The notes beneath the pieces are model-generated. The model was not told the origin of the DNA and did no database searches. It worked only from the letters and a program-made list of their open reading frames with translations. 5,254 nt of DNA. It comes from Paracoccaceae bacterium. Its GTDB lineage: Bacteria; Pseudomonadota; Alphaproteobacteria; Rhodobacterales; Rhodobacteraceae. Below are positions 5,197 to 5,254 of the stretch, piece by piece (positions within the stretch are counted from its first letter, which is position 1; every line of letters starts with the position of its first letter). Both the position numbers and the translations under genes were made by a program. The stretch is from the NCBI GenBank assembly GCA_006227805.1, contig SBFT01000219.1, positions 1-5,254 of the forward strand. Reading direction: 5' to 3'.

Positions 5197-5232
5197 GCGT
5201 ATTTGACACCAGAAAGAAGCGGCAAGTCCGGG
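5197..5232 (-). repeat. Short intergenic motif, copy 2 (between probable proB and proA)
   Basis: Second copy of the motif at 493-527. It shares GCGTATTTG, ACCAGAAAGA and GTCCGGG, with substitutions mainly in the two connecting stretches and one inserted base. It starts about 10 nt past the presumed proB stop, the same geometry as copy 1 behind bfr. No hairpin of note adjoins this copy, so it does not look like part of a terminator here. Confidence 0.6.
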
Positions 5233-5241
5233 CCGTCCCGA

Positions 5242-5254
5242 TCAGAGCGCCATG
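5242..5254 (-). CDS. proB: Probable 3' end of glutamate 5-kinase (last three codons and stop)
   Basis: At the right edge the minus strand reads ATG-GCG-CTC-TGA, giving a C-terminal Met-Ala-Leu followed by stop. This fits a ProB ending of the type HRDDM-x-L, and proB normally lies directly upstream of proA. Four codons are too few to identify a gene on their own; the call rests mainly on synteny. Confidence 0.35.

Noticed and set aside
1..5254. Mobile element, phage, CRISPR array, toxin-antitoxin pair, tRNA or other exotic system
   Set aside because: No transposase, integrase, long terminal repeats, regular direct-repeat array or tRNA fold was seen. All convincing genes are ordinary core or lineage-typical genes.

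Overview
The window is a GC-rich stretch of ordinary chromosomal DNA. Gene content, protein wording and codon use all point to an alphaproteobacterium of the Rhodobacterales (Paracoccus/Rhodobacter/Roseobacter relatives). The strongest pointers are a ChpT-type phosphotransferase, a small DUF3553 protein and an OlsB/OlsA pair. I saw no mobile element, CRISPR array, tRNA or rRNA, and no phage signature. No gene looks foreign.

Layout from left to right: the N-terminal 99 codons of rpsB (-, cut by the left edge); a 241-bp intergenic region holding a short repeated motif, a 9-bp hairpin and the likely rpsB promoter and structured leader; bfr (-), overlapped by bfd (-); a strong promoter with a long dyad-symmetric operator candidate in front of bfd, lying partly inside the 3' end of olsA; olsA (-) and olsB (-), overlapping by 4 bp; a DUF3553 gene (-); 21 bp further, the divergent gene chpT (+); proA (-), which converges on chpT with only 4 bp between stop codons; and, at the right edge, what is probably the last three codons and stop of proB (-).

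Functions fall into small units. Bfd and Bfr form an iron release and storage pair, probably iron-regulated through the dyad. OlsB and OlsA make ornithine lipid in two acylation steps. ChpT is the phosphotransfer hub of the CckA-ChpT-CtrA relay. ProB and ProA are consecutive enzymes of proline synthesis. RpsB is a core ribosomal protein.

I did not find a new defence or mobile system. The items most worth a second look are regulatory: the 29-bp near-palindrome centred on the bfd -10 box, a shared motif just downstream of two unrelated genes (bfr and proB), the folded rpsB leader, and the 58-nt out-of-frame bfd/bfr overlap.
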